From positions 1-64,000 of the forward strand of contig JAKOGH010000641.1 of NCBI GenBank assembly GCA_024811115.1: a stretch of DNA of 64,000 nt. Direction: 5' to 3'. A model generated the notes under the pieces. The model saw only the letters and a program-made list of their open reading frames with translations, made no database searches and was not told the origin of the DNA. How positions within the stretch are numbered: the first letter of the stretch is position 1; every line of letters starts with the position of its first letter. The stretch is from Terana coerulea (Eukaryota; Basidiomycota; Agaricomycetes; Polyporales; Phanerochaetaceae). Both the position numbers and the translations under genes were made by a program. Positions 48,717-62,700 of this stretch are shown piece by piece.

Positions 48717-49026
48717 TCAAGCGTCCGGGTCCTGAGGAAGCTTCGCCGCCTCTTGCCTCGCCTTTCTTCTGCTGCCCATCATGAGCTCAACGTAATCCGC
48801 CCCTCCAAGTACATGGCCCTCCGAATCACGCTTGCCCTTGGAAGCGGTTTTGGCCCTCAAGCCGGCTTTCTTCCTCTGCTCCGCTGCAACCGGGGCGGCG
48901 GCAGGCTTGTGTGATTGCTGACCGGAGCCAGTGCTCGATTTCTTGACCTATAGATCTGTTAGAAAGAAAGGTTGTTCTGAAGGTTGAGTGGCGTGCCTTT
49001 TTCAAGAATTTGGCATTGCGACCCAT
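48717..49026 (-). CDS. Small basic protein, unrecognised
   Basis: Two exons, 49026-48997 and 48947-48717, give 86 residues: MGRNAKFLKK then VKKSSTGSGQQSHKP, a Lys-rich centre (RKKAGLRAKTASKGKR), and a better ordered end VLGGADYVELMMGSRRKARQ. The coherent basic composition and ordered end suggest a real, probably nuclear or nucleolar protein, but I know no family for it. The intron 48996-48948 would have a GC donor (AAG then GCACGC) with a normal TAG acceptor; no GT is available nearby. A base error in the donor is equally possible. The start is 212 bp from the divergent ketopantoate reductase gene. Confidence 0.6.
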
Positions 49027-49238
49027 TCCTGTGCGTGGAAGGAGATCTAGAATGGCAGGTCACCTCAGGTCGCTCGCGCGCTTGCTGTCGAGCAGCGATC
49101 ATCAAATCGGGATCACCCGAGGTGGCCTCCGAAAGACCAAAGGGAAAGCGACGTCGCACTCAGTGCGAGCGGTCACTAAGCTCGCAAACTGTGGCTTACA
49201 GCATTCACATTTTTTCTCACAGTTCATAGCTGCCTAAA
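49027..49238. promoter_or_regulatory. Short divergent promoter (212 bp)
   Basis: This lies between the starts of the small basic protein (-) and ketopantoate reductase (+). It must carry both upstream regions. No factor site is named. Confidence 0.45.
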
Positions 49239-50543
49239 ATGCAGGATATATGCTTGGTCGGATTTGGAGGTGAAGCCCAATTCTGGCTCGTACTATTCCA
49301 CTCCGTAAACTTAACATCGCGCCGATCAGCCATCGGTGCTCTCTACGGCTTCGCGCTCGAACGGTCGGGGAAGGTTCAGTTGACTGCGGTTTGCAGGTCA
49401 GCATAGATGAGACGACGTGCTCTTGCAGCATGTTGAGGCTGATACATATATGGCGACCAGATCTAATTACGAGACAATCCGAGGTGAGCGGTGATATTGC
49501 CTATAGTACTTCCATCCGCTTACTGTCTTCAATTTGTCTAGAGCATGGCCTTATGATAGAGTCTGAAAGATTAGGAGACCGTGCATTATGGAGACCTCAC
49601 AGAGGTGAGTTGAACTTGATTCATCTGGGTACAAGAGATTGATTGTGGGTAGTTGTCCGTAGCGTAGGGGAAGCAGCGGATAGGGACTACGCATACATCG
49701 TCTGTGCTGTGAAATGCTTGTTGGACGTCAAGCCCACCTCGGAGATTCTCAAACCCCTTCTGGAACGTCTGCCGTCCTCTCCGAATACCTCTATAGTTCT
49801 ACTCCAAAACGGAGTCGGCATTGAAGAGGAGCTTCGAGCCGCACTGACCACACTCGGTATCGGCAACCCTATCCTGTCGGGATGCGCATGGGTCGATACA
49901 ACAGCTGTCGATGGCGGTAGACGGATAACTCAACATGGGAACGAACGACTTGTTCTGGGCTACCATTCGCAGCCTGTACTAGGTACTTCATCATCCGACA
50001 ACTTGGAGAATACTGGTCGCAGATCGCTGGAGGTGCTTTGTGAACTGTTGAAGTCTGGAGGTGTCATACCCGAGCCTGTGCCAGACATCGACCTTGCTCG
50101 GTGGCGCAAAGTGTTATGGTATGTCCATTGAAAGTATTTGGTCGTCGCTAATATCAAGATCACTGCACAGGAATGCGTCTTTCTCTACTATCTGCACTCT
50201 AACCCGGGCGAGGGTAGGAGATGTCCTCGCGCAGCCAGACGGCAGGCAGGCACTCGAAGACATCATGCTTGAGGTACTAAAAGTTGCGCACGAAGTGCTG
50301 CCTCCAAAATCCTCCAAATTGCTCCCAGATTCGGTAGCGAAGACGATCATCGAGAACGAGAACCCTGCATCTGTGTTCAAACCTTCAATGCTGGTCGATC
50401 TCGAAGTAGGGAGGCCGATGGAGGTGGAAGCAATTGTCGGCGGGATTGTCAAGAAAGCTCAGCGAGCTGGCTTGAGTATTCCCAGGGTGACTCTGATCTA
50501 TGCTGGGCTGAAGGTCATTCAAAAGTCGTTGATAAAGGGCTGA
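49239..50543 (+). CDS. 2-dehydropantoate 2-reductase (ketopantoate reductase)
   Basis: Six exons. The N-terminus, joined across a 57 bp intron, reads MQDICLVGFGAIGALYGFAL, with the GxGxxG NADPH-binding loop. Next come SNYETIREHGLMIESE, VVRSVGEAADRDYAYIVCAVK, the conserved LLQNGVGIEEELRAAL, then W/NASFSTICTLTRARVGDVL at the domain boundary, and the substrate-binding C-terminal part with NPASVFKPSMLVDLEVGRPM containing the Lys and Glu region typical of PanE. The enzyme reduces ketopantoate to pantoate with NADPH in pantothenate and CoA synthesis. Fungi often hold several ketopantoate-reductase-like genes, so this one may act on another 2-oxo acid. The stop is at 50543. No frame break seen. Confidence 0.9.
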
Positions 50544-50740
50544 GAAACCTTTCAGCAGCAGCTCAGCCGAATCTAATCTAATCTCTATGTAGTGCTTTGA
50601 TCCGTGTAAACTTTAATCTTATCTTATCACTCGGTTCCGCTGCCAAATTTTGGTCTGCAAGCATAGACGCCTATCCGGCTCTCAGCCATACTCTCATTAC
50701 CTCTGCTTTTCTTCCCAAGTCTGTGGCCCACTTCAAGAAA

Positions 50741-53700
50741 ATGGCTTTTGCGGAGGACTTTCATGACCCTTTGACGATAAACTTGGAACAGCAGACGCGC
50801 CAGCTGCTCGAGGTCTTGCCTTTGAACTCACCCGTCCGCTATGCTCTGCAAACTGCAGCAAGTCGCGCCGAGCTTCTTCAGCGGCTGTCCCGCGGTCTCC
50901 TACTTCCCCAGACAACAAATGCTGTAGCCGAAGCCTTCAGGCCAATTCTGCTGGATCTGTGTGCGAGGTGGCTTGAGGATGAGGAGGACGCGGAGGACAA
51001 GCTGGAAGCCCTCTGCTTAATGCTGGAAGTACACCCCGAGCTCTTTCCGTGCGTTACGTCTACACCTCACCCGCATATATGCTAACAAATACGTGCTTCA
51101 GCGTTCTATCTGCCTTCCTCCGTCGACCCAATCTCGGGCAAGGGCCATTGGCTTCCGTTACGCGCTCAGAAACCCTCCACGCGCTCTCCGTGCTCTCACT
51201 GCAGCGCACCCTCCTAGCCTATTACAGAATACTTCATGCCACCCGCGAGCTCCCCCATGTGCTAAGTTGGCCACTTGCACCCCTATCTCGCCTCATATGG
51301 GAAGGCCATCCCGACGCGGGCGTACGCTTTCCTAGCCATAAGATGTTATGCCCTCCAAGCACGGATGCTCGAAGTGGAACGGGTGAAAATGGAGAAGAAG
51401 TTGTTGGAGAGGTTGAACACGTGGACGTCACTATTGCGTACGGCACAGTCCCAGACGGTGCCCAGTCGGTCATAGACGGCTGGGTTCTGCCCATCGCAGA
51501 GAGAACTCGAGTCGTTGAAGCGCGCAACGCGCTCCTCGAACCCCAAAATTATTATACTCTACAAGGCGACTCAACTGAGCCTATTCATCCCGCCGAATTG
51601 AGGTAAGAGCGATACTCTAGAGGGTGGCATCATTTCCGTGAACTGATTCTGGTTTGCTAGCCCTCTAATTGCGAACGTACATGGTGTCCTCATCCTCCGT
51701 ACGTCTTCAAGTACAGCAGCGGAAACACCGCTAGTCCCTACACCTACTACCGCCCGCGCGTTGCGGGCTCTTGCTCTCATCATTCAATGGGTACCCCTAC
51801 TCTCCTTACCTCCCCACCGTCTTCAGGGAAATCTCTACTCTTGTCACATCTCGCAGCGACAGCATATCCTGACCGACAGAATCAAATCGTCACTATCCAC
51901 CTAGCAGATACCTCGCTTGATCCACGTGCCCTGCTGGGCTCTTACGTCTCGTCACCGACACGTCCGGGTACGTTCGATTGGAAGGAGGGTGTGCTTGTGC
52001 GCGCTATGCGTGAGGGTCACTGGGTCGTCTTTGAAGACATAGAACGCGGAAGCAACGAAGTTCTTGGACTCATACGTCCCCTTATCGAGTCACTTGGTGT
52101 GGGCAAGTGGATTGGCGGGCGGGCGGAGATGGAAGTACCTGGCCGCGGGCGTGTGGTAGCGGACGAGGCGTTCGCCATATTTGCCATGAGATCTGTCGTA
52201 CCATCCCGAGCCGGCAAGTACCCTTCACCGGCCTTTCTGGGTGCACATCTCTTTCATGAGGTTCTCGTCGATTCGCCGACTCATGACGACCTCCGCCTTA
52301 TCATCGACATACGTTTCCCGCGGTTAGCTGGGTTTATTGCAGAGGGTTTAATACGGCTGTGGGAAGCCATTCGCGACCTCGGGTCTACTGCATCAACTCG
52401 GGACGTCGGCATGCGAGAACTGGAGAAGTTATGCCTTCGTGTTGACAAGCTTCTACCTGCATCCTTCCAACCGATGGACCTGGACCCGACGGACGGCACT
52501 CAACTCTTCATCCCAGCTCTCTTCTCTAATGCAGTGATACGAGAAGACCTACTCGCCGAATGCCGCGATGTATTCTTTGGTGCCGGTGCAACGACTGCCG
52601 CTGCTCGCGCACATCTCTCTGTTGTTGCGACTACAATTGCGGAACACCTTGGCTTATCTCCGGAACGTCGTGACTGGGTCCTCCAAGGGCGCACGCCCGA
52701 GATTACCATCGACAAGGACGTCAATGGAACAGTGACCTCTGTTCGTGCTGGGAACACTCGGTTGATCGCTTCGTCTGCAACAAGTGTCTCTCCTATCACA
52801 CGGCCGTTTGCTATGCACAAGCCTGCCATATCCTTATTATCTCGAATCGCCATCGCTATCACCCTCGCCGAACCCATCCTGCTGACGGGAGAGACTGGTA
52901 CTGGCAAGACCAGTGTGGTTACTCACCTCGCCGCATTGCTTCGGAAACCTCTGATATCTCTCAACTTGTCGAACCAGACGGAGTCATCCGACATTATCGG
53001 AGGGTTCAAACCCGTAGACGCGCGTGTCCCTGCGTCTGAGCTTCCAAGGGCGTTTCTCCGACTTGTTCGGTGGTACATTCAGTCGAAAGAAGAATTCTCA
53101 GTTTGAAGAGTCAGTTCGGAAGGCTGTTCAAGAAGGTAAATGGAAACGCGCCGTCGCTCTCTGGAAGGACGCCGTTAGGCTGGCGAGAGACCGAATTCAG
53201 GCGAAGTTAGCTGCAGAAAGGTACATCTTCGGTATCGTCCTAATCCTGGTTATCTAATCGTTTCCTGCCAGACAGGAAGATGGGCCGCAGAAGAGGCGGA
53301 AGACCGACGCGAATGATCCCAAAGTCCCAGAGTCTAGTTGGATAGACTTCGAACACGACGTCCACACCTTCGAGATTCAGCACGTGCTGGGAAATGGCAA
53401 ATTTGCGTATGGATTCGTGGAGGGGCCTTTGATCAAGGCTCTGCGTGCTGGTCACTGGTATGTCGCTGCGAACCGTTGTCGCGCTTCACAGTTAACCTTG
53501 GTCGCAGGATACTGCTCGACGAAGTCAACCTCGCAAGCGCCGAGACTCTGGAATGTGTTTCGAGTCTACTGCACGGGCCTACAGCGTCGATCACTCTTAC
53601 GGAACAAGGGTCTCTTGAACCAGTTCCGCGGCATCCAGAGTTCCGCCTCTTCGCATGCATGAACCCTGCCACCGACGTGGGCAAAAAGACCTTCCACCGA

Positions 53701-56700
53701 ATATCCGATCGCGCTTCACAGAAATCGACGTTCCCCCTCCAGATGCCGACAAGGAGACGCTGCTGAGCATCGTGACGCAGTACATCGGCCCGTATGCGGT
53801 TGGTGACCGAGGGGCCATTATGGATGTCGCCGAGTTCTACGCTGCTGTGAGGACGCTTGTCGAGAAGCGAGAGATTGCGGACGGCTCAAATCATCGGCCA
53901 CATTTCAGCATGCGAACCTTGGCTCGCGCGCTCACTTTCGCTGCCGACCTTGCTAGTGCGTATTCACTTCGCCGCGCCCTGTGGGAGGGCTGCCTGATGG
54001 CGTTCACAATGATACTGGACAAGCAAGGGGCAGCCGTCGTAACAGCTCTGGCGCAGAAACACATACTTGCGGGCGTGCGAAATCAACGTTCACTTTTAGC
54101 TATGGTTCCCGGTATCCCTCACGGACGCGCTCCGAGGACGTCGTCAAATTTGGACCTTTCTACTTGGACCGCGGACCACTTGCAGAAGACCTCGCGGAAG
54201 AATTCATCATCACACCATCCGTTCAAGCGAAACTGATCGATCTTGCCAGGATACTCACGACAAAACGTTTCCCTGTGCTCATTGAAGGCCCGACATCTTC
54301 TGGCAAGACGAGTTCCATCGAGTACCTCGCTCGGAGAACAGGACACCGCTTCGTTCGCATCAACAACCACGAACACACCGACATCCAGGAGTATCTGGGC
54401 ACCTACGTCTCCGATCCAGCAACAGGAAAACTTGTCTTTAAGGACGGCCTGCTAGTGCGCGCTCTCCGCAACGGCGACTGGATAGTGCTTGATGAGTTGA
54501 ACCTTGCGCCAACGGACGTCCTCGAGGCCCTTAACCGTCTTCTGGATGACAATCGCGAACTGGTCATACCCGAGACTCAGGAAGTCGTACGACCGCACCC
54601 GCAGTTCATGCTCTTCGCTACTCAAAATCCACCCGGCCTGTATGCGGGACGAAAGGTTCTCTCGCGCGCTTTCCGCAACAGGTTCTTGGAAGTGCACTTC
54701 GAAGATGTCCCACAAGCCGAGCTCGAAACGATTCTCTGTCAACGCTGCCGCATCGCTCCCGTCATACGGCCAGCGCATTGTCGCCGTTTTCCAGGAGTTG
54801 CAGAGGCGCCGACAGTCGAGCCGTATATTCGAGAGCAAACACGGTTTTGCGACTCTTAGAGACCTGTTTCGGTGGGCTGGACGAGACGCCATGAGCTACC
54901 AAGAACTAGCCGACAATGGGTATATGCTTCTCGCAGAGCGAGCGCGCCGGGACGACGACAAGGCCGTGGTCAAAGAAGTCATCGAGTCCGTCATGAAGGT
55001 CACTATCGATCCTGGTCGCCTCTACAACCTTCAGGATGACGCCTTATCTGCGTATCTCGGTTGCCCCACTCCTCGCGGTGGTAGTCTCGTATGGACTTCG
55101 GCAATGCAACGCTTATTCACGCTCGTTGCGCGTGCCCTGCGGTTCAATGAGCCAGTGCTTCCTCGTTGGAGAGACAGGTTGCGGGAAAACTTCTGTCTGC
55201 CAAATGTACGCCGAGATTACCTCCAGAATGCTGTATGCTGTCAACTGCCACCAGAATACAGAGACGGCAGACCTCATTGGCGGTCTAAGACCTCTGCGGA
55301 ATAGGGCTTCTCTCGGAAGCCGACGCGCTCCGTCAGGCGAAGTCCGTCCTGGATTCGTTGTCCCAGCCACTGCCTGAGGATGCTGGACTGGATACTGCCG
55401 CCGCCGCTGTTAGCTCCCTACTACGATCACCCGACTTGGAACCCGCGTCTCGAGAAGCCTTGACATTAGTACGCGCCGCCCTTAGCCGTTTATTCACGAT
55501 GTTCGAGTGGCATGATGGTCCGTTGGTAGAGGCTATGCGCACTGGCGGCGTCTTCCTGATGGACGAAATCTCCTTGGCCGACGACTCCGTGCTTGAACGC
55601 CTGAATAGTGTCCTTGAACCTGGTCGCACGATTGTCCTTGCAGAGCGCGGAGGCACCCAAGATATTCCCGCAATTACAGCTGAGGAACGTTTCAAGTTGG
55701 TCGCGACAATGAATCCTGGTGGCGACTACGGCAAGAAGGAGCTCTCTCCTGCTCTACGCAACAGGTTCACCGAAATATGGGTCCCTTCTGTAGACTCTCG
55801 CGACGACCTAGAGCTCATCGTGAGCAGTATGTGGAGACATGAAGCATTGAAACCATACACTCCGCGTCTCATTGACTTCACTGAGTGGCTCGCCGGTCGC
55901 GTCAGAGATAACTCCATGACCAGCTTGCGAGACATCTTGGTTCGTTGCCCACTTGCTTGCACCGTCGATACATCGCTGATTTTTTTTTGTAGGCTTGGGT
56001 GCAATTTTCCAACGCGGCGTACGACCCTAACATTTCTGAAGACCCACATGACAATGCAATCTTTGTACGTCTCTCAACGTTGTGTAAGAATGCTCGGATG
56101 TCCTCTGACGCACGGTCTGCAGCACCACGCAGCGCATATGACGTTTATAGACGGTTTGGCATCTCTACCTCAGCTTTCTGCGTACTCCCAGAACGCGATA
56201 AACAAGCTCAAAGTGGACTCTGAACAGAAGTTGCAAGAACTAGCGCCACTGCCACACGGATATGGTAAAGACACCGTTCAGCTAGATTCAATGCATGTGC
56301 AGCTGGGCCCTTTCGCAATCCCTCGAGGACCCATGCAGGTCAATCCCGACCAGTTCAGCTTCCAAGCTCCTACTACGCGAGACAACGTCAGCCGAGTCGT
56401 CAGAGCATGTCAACTTCCTAAACCAATCTTGCTCGAAGGCAGCCCAGGCGTTGGGAAAACGAGCCTGGTCACCGCTTTGGCTAACATTTGCGGCTACCAA
56501 CTATGTCGTATCAACTTGTCCGACCAGACCGATCTCATTGACCTATTCGGCTCGGACCTCCCCGTGGAAGGCGGCAGTCCCGGCCAGTTCGCTTGGAAAG
56601 ACGCCGAGTTCCTTCGCGCATTGCAAGAAGGGCACTGGGTCTTGTTGGATGAAATGAACTTAGCGCCTCAGGCCATTCTCGAGGGCCTGAACGCCGTCTT

Positions 56701-59700
56701 GGATCATCGAGGTACCGTCTACATACCGGAACTCGGCCGCACCTTCACTCGCCATCCCTCATTCCGTATCTTCGCCGCGCAGAACCCTCTGCATCAGGGA
56801 GGTGGACGGAAAGGCTTGCCGAAGTCATTCCTGAACCGGTTCACGAAGGTGTATGTCCAAGAATTGACGAGAGAAGATGTTTCGCTAGTGTGCAGTGGCC
56901 TTTTCCCGTCTATTTCTGAGGCCTGGATCGACGGAATGATCGCTTTCACTAGTCGTTTGCAGGAGGAAACCATGGTCAAGAGGACGTTTGCCAGAGAAGG
57001 TGCCCCTGGGAGTTCAACCTCCGCGATGTCATTCGCTGGGGATCACAAATACAGGAGTCAAAGACCGACGTAGCACATCCTGCGCAGTTCATCAATGCGC
57101 TGTTTCTTCAACGATTCCGCACCGACGCCGATAGGGAAGCTGCGCGGCGAGTGTTTTACTCTGTGTTTAATGACCTAGACCCTACGACGGCAACAACTCC
57201 TTACCCCACAATATCTCCTGGTTTTGTAAAGTTCGGCCAGTATACGAACGCGCGGACTGGTCATTCACTACGGAGACGCCCAGGAATTGTGTTGCAGTCA
57301 CAGCTGTCCGCCCTGGAGTCCATCAACGCTTGTGTGGCCAACGGCTGGCTAGCAATTGTCACGGGTCCCCGGAGCAGCGGCAAGACCTCGCTGGTTAGGA
57401 TGATGGCAGACGCGACTGGCAATACCTTGGAAGAAATATCCGTCAACAACGCCACCGATGCTGCTGACATATTGGGCAGCTTTGAAGAAGTTGACTCCCG
57501 AGCTCGTACCGACAAGTCACGGAGAACGGCGGTGTACCTTCTAGATCAGGCCACGGCCGCCCTCAGCGGATCGAAACTTCTATCGAGCCCTTCACTGTCC
57601 GACGCTGTTGATCTCATGCGCTCATCGTTGCACGCTCCAACGCCGCATGAAGCCGTAAGCGCCGCTGCCGCTTGTATTCTCGACGACCTGAAGAACGGCC
57701 TAATTGGCGACCTGCCTCAACGCGACAGACTGATAGAACACTTGGAGGGTCTGCTGGCATGGTCGGATGGCGCCGGGCGATTCGAGTGGGTCGATGGCCC
57801 TCTGGTTCGAGCTCTGAAGGAAGGACTGTGGGTCCTCCTTGATGGCGCAAACCTGTGCAGTCCATCAGTCCTCGATCGGCTGAATTCTCTCTGCGAGAAT
57901 AATGGCAGGTTGACGTTGAACGAAAGAGGGGCAGTCAGCGGTGAAGTCGAGACGATCGTACCCCATCCCGACTTCCGCCTGTTCATGTCGGTGGATAGCC
58001 AGTTTGGGGAGCTCTCGAGGGCTATGCGAAACCGTGGTGTGGAAATCGCACTTTTGCCTCAGCGATGCGAAGAGGACCAGCGACGCATTCTCGATCATCA
58101 ATCGCTGCCCACGAAGTATTCCTCTGTCCCACGTACCCTTGCGGCATTGCCTGTGGAATTCGAGCTTGTGCGACGAGGCCTGTCTCTCGAAGCTGTTTCT
58201 TCTGAGCAAAACCGCTCGATTCCTCTGGGAACGCTCCCAACGGAGGATTCAGGATCCTCCTTCGCCCTCTCTATAACTCCACCTTTGCAGACACCGATGT
58301 CTGCTACGCACTCACAGAGAGACGCGTTGACATACTTCATCTCTCAGTCCGCATCGCTCAACAACTCTGCGCTTCTTAGACGACTACTACAGTACAAAAC
58401 CCAGCGTCTGCCTGAGCTCCTTCCTACTCTGTCTATCCTTGCCCGCCTCTCAAACAGCCACATTCTGACAATTGCTCACCGTATCCGGTCATTCCTCAGT
58501 GTCGTTCGAGCGGTACCACTCGAAGTGCTTCTTACGCAAGTGAGTGTCCCGTACTCTTATTGGCGCGGCTCTTGATTTTATATTGTCTAGCCTACTGATC
58601 CCTTGTTGACGCCTGACCTGCGCGACGCTTCCTCGTTGCCATTCCTCGGCCTTCTCAGGCTGTTCATTGCACTCCACCTCTTAGATAGCGCGCCTGCGCA
58701 TACACAGATATTAGGCGAAGCCAACCCCTCTGAGGTTCAGAAACGGGCGAGCGAAGAGATCAATTCCCTCCGACACTGTGCTGCAGATGCTGCGCGCAAT
58801 CTGGTTCAATTTGCCGACATCTCCGACCACGAGATCGAAGTACGTACTCCGTTCAGAATTGCATGGGCGATTATTCACGTTCTACCAGGTAGAAATTGCG
58901 TTATCCACGAAGCTTCTCAGCTATGCCCGTTACTTGCAACGTATCACAACCAAGAACTCCTTCGACTATTCTGCCATCTATATCGCCTCGAAGTGGCTTT
59001 CAGAATTGTTCATTCAGTCGCGTAGGCGCTTCATTGAAGTGGAGACGCACGTGAAGGCCCTATCCAACACTGTTGCCCTCACCTCCGGAGTTGGCTTAGT
59101 TGAGATATGGACTACATTGTCTCATCGTACAGCAGGAATGCATGAAACCTCTAAGATACAACAGCTCGAAACCGCTGCACAACGCCTGCCGCTCGCTTTA
59201 TACCGTGAGTTTGAAGAACTCAGTCGCGATTTTATCGTTGAAAATTTTCTAGCAATGCGACGTCAAATTTTCGAACTCTTGTGTCTCCTGACGCTGCGAG
59301 TTCCACTCAATACCTCAGAAAGAAGAACACTCAATTCTCTTGTACGGAATCTAGAAGAGGTATGTAAGGCAACTGTGATATACTCTTGTCCGTATTCATA
59401 GCATCTCCAGCAAATACCCGAAATATGGTCATCGGGGGCTGAAATACCTCCTACCAGTATCAACCTATCCTACCTCACCCTTGAAATGAGTATAATTGCG
59501 ACGCTGACAGGGAAATTGGCACCAGAGGTGAGCCTTTCGACTGTTGACGCTATTACTAGTTTTCGCTCATTGGACTACAGGCATTCGCTGGACGTGTACA
59601 AGGGCTGCTTCGCATCGCTTCCGCTGACATGACGGGACCCTTGTCGAGGCTAGTTTCGTATCAACATGCTGCATGGGCATGTGAAACCGAACAGCGTAAG

Positions 59701-62700
59701 TAAACTCGCGGTTTTCCTTCGTAAGGTCACTGAGTATTCTTCCTAGTCTCGTCTGCCCATATGGTTGACATGCAAAGACGTTGGCTGGAATCTGTATGGA
59801 AAGTCTCAATAACATCGGAGGTATATACGCTTTCCTCCGTTGTTTAATCCAAGGCTGATCGGCAAACCAGATTGACGGTCCTTCTCTGCTACTCACTCCC
59901 GCAGTCCTGTACACCACACTTTCCGAATGGTAGGTTCTGCATTAGCTTTTCTTTTGCTCTGGTCTCATGGCTATCGTAGCAATCACAGCGAACAGACATT
60001 GCAAGCACTGGGAAGACACCGAGATGACCTTCAGCGGCAATTACAGCTCGTGGCAGCGAATGGAAGTGGCACACGCACACGAACCACCGAGTTGATGATG
60101 ATGCTTCTGCAGTGTATCTTGATGGTAAATGGCTGATCCAGTTTAAATATACCTACGAACTAACGCCATGAACAGGTCGTTTTAGGCTTCGACACAACAT
60201 ATGCAGACGCGGCGTTGGCATTTATCCGGTCGGCTGCAGCACGCATAACGGACGACAATGTACATGAAGTCGCCTACCTGCTATTGGAGAGGATGATGGA
60301 CACGAATCACGTTGCACTTCGTTCGGCCATGCAGGAACATCTTCTTGCGAGCTTTTCAAGACTGCAGGAAGTGGCCCAGCAGCGAGATGTTCGATCCCTC
60401 GTCGGAGAATGCTGGGTCGCGTTTTCGCAGTTTCTCCTGGCGATGTTTGTTCCTGATACGCCTATCGACCCCGCTGCTCTGAAGCGGTGTTCCGACGAGT
60501 ACTGGGACGACGAGCGAGCCGTGGTAGAGGCACAGCTGCAAATGCACATCGCCCACGCCAACCAAACAGACGGCAACACATTCAATGGCACCGTCCGCTA
60601 CCTGGAACAGAGTCTCGCAGATATGCCCGTCAAATCATCCGATGATGCAACACCACGCCTCCCCGAGTCCCGCTCGAATATTGGACGTCTGCACATGTAC
60701 TGGTCAGAAGTCCGACAATTCCTTTCTCAGGTGCTTTCTTCTCAGAAGGTTGCTGCATACATGACTGCCGCTGTATCTGGGGACCCCGCTGCCCTCATGC
60801 GGGAACAGGTTCTTCAGAACTCCCTGTCCACGTTTTGTCACAGACTTGACGCCGTCTACCATGACTTTGAAGATATCAATGGGCCACTCCAATTGGCGTT
60901 ACTCGGCATGCGTCTGGGCCTGCGTCTCTTCACCCACACTCGAGTTACCTCGAGCGAGTCCGAACGTCCCGCACTCGCGTTGCATCGCGCAGCTCTGGCT
61001 TTCCCGTCGGTCAATAGCGCCAATCTACTCCACTCTCTCGGAAGCGGGGGCTCATTGGGAGCATCTTTTTCCGTCGTCCTTACCAGGCTTGCCGCCATTT
61101 CGTTTGAGGTCCAGCTCGGCGGCGACCTGGTCAGTCATCTCCATAATATCGAGCAAGCCTACGAGCAGGCCATAGGGCTGTGGCTAGTCGACCAAGCCAG
61201 GAACGAGGAAGCCGAGCGGGAATCCCAGACGCTTTACCGCAGGAAGGACGACGGGAATCTGAACGAAGCCGAAGAAGAGGAGCATGATTTCTTGTCGATA
61301 TTTCCCGAGTTTGAGGATATTCTTCAGGACGATGACATGGGTGCTCCGAAGGCTATCACAACGAAGCCTAAAGCCATCGTCGATGCATCAGCTGCCTCAA
61401 GAATACTCGACATACACCAAGTTCTGTTCCTTGGATCAAGTGCGGCGCGCACATCGGCTTCAGCTCGGTTTTTGGACGACCGGAGGACACTCATCGGCAG
61501 TCTCATTGAGCGGCAGCCGGCTTCATTACCAGATTCTCTAGACCGATACAGCATTCCCTTCCAAGTACGGCTACTTCATGAGCGCATATCTGGTTTGGAA
61601 GGCACGCCTCCCAATGACCAGCAACCGTACGACTTCTACTTCCACGAGAACGTCCCGGAGATGAAGAAGGCGATTGACATCCTTGCACCCTTTTGCTACG
61701 CCTCGACGTCGTCATCGGTGAATGGCCGGACCAGATGGTCTTGCAACATCTCAAGAGCCGTTGTGAAGCCGTCATGAACTTCAGCCTGCATAGCCCGCTG
61801 GCGAAGATTCTGTCTGCGTTGGAGCAGCTGCTGTCCAACATTGACGACTGGGAGATGTACGCCAATCGAGACAACAGCCTCAAGTCTCACCAATCCGCTC
61901 TGATAGCCCTTGTAGTAGAGTGGCGACGGCTGGAGCTCTCCTGTTGGCAAGGTTTACTGGACGCACAAGCAATCGCATTCGAGTCCAGTGCCGCTGAGTG
62001 GTGGTTCCGCCTATACGACGCATCAGTGCGGGGTGTCCTCAAGATAATGGAGGCTACTACGGATGAAGCCGAAGAAAGGGAATTGGTCTCCGACTTCCTC
62101 GACAACCTCGTTCCCCTCCTGGATGATTTCATGGCTTCTTCTCCCTTGGGACAATATGGATGTCGCATCCGCCTGATCGGCTCAATGCAAGTCTACGCCG
62201 ACGCACTTGCTTCTCATCGCCAGGTCAAACCTAGGTCTCCTCTGCGCCGTCTGCAGCAGATCCTCAGCAACACAGCGAGCTACTACGGTCAGTTTGACGC
62301 GAAAGTCAACAAGTCGCTATCAGACCAAAGGAAAACGCTCGAGAAAGACATCTGCGATTTCATCAAGCTCGCTTCCTGGAAGGACGTCAACATCCATGCG
62401 CTCAAGCAGAGTGCGCAGAAGACGCATCGGCAGCTATACAAAGTCATTCGCAAATTCCGAGAAGTCCTCCGCCAGCCTGTCGCCCTGCTGCTTGAACCTG
62501 GAACATTTGACGCTGTCGATGCAGCGAGCGTACCCAACGCGACTCAGCCAATGCCGGAGATTAGCTCTGAGCCGTCATTCCCGCACATCCAGAACGGCAC
62601 TGACATGCCTGCCCATCTCATAAATCTGTCGAAGACGTTCCGCAATTTTAACGTCCTCATCAGCGACCACCTAATCTCCTTCATCAATACGCACGGCGCT

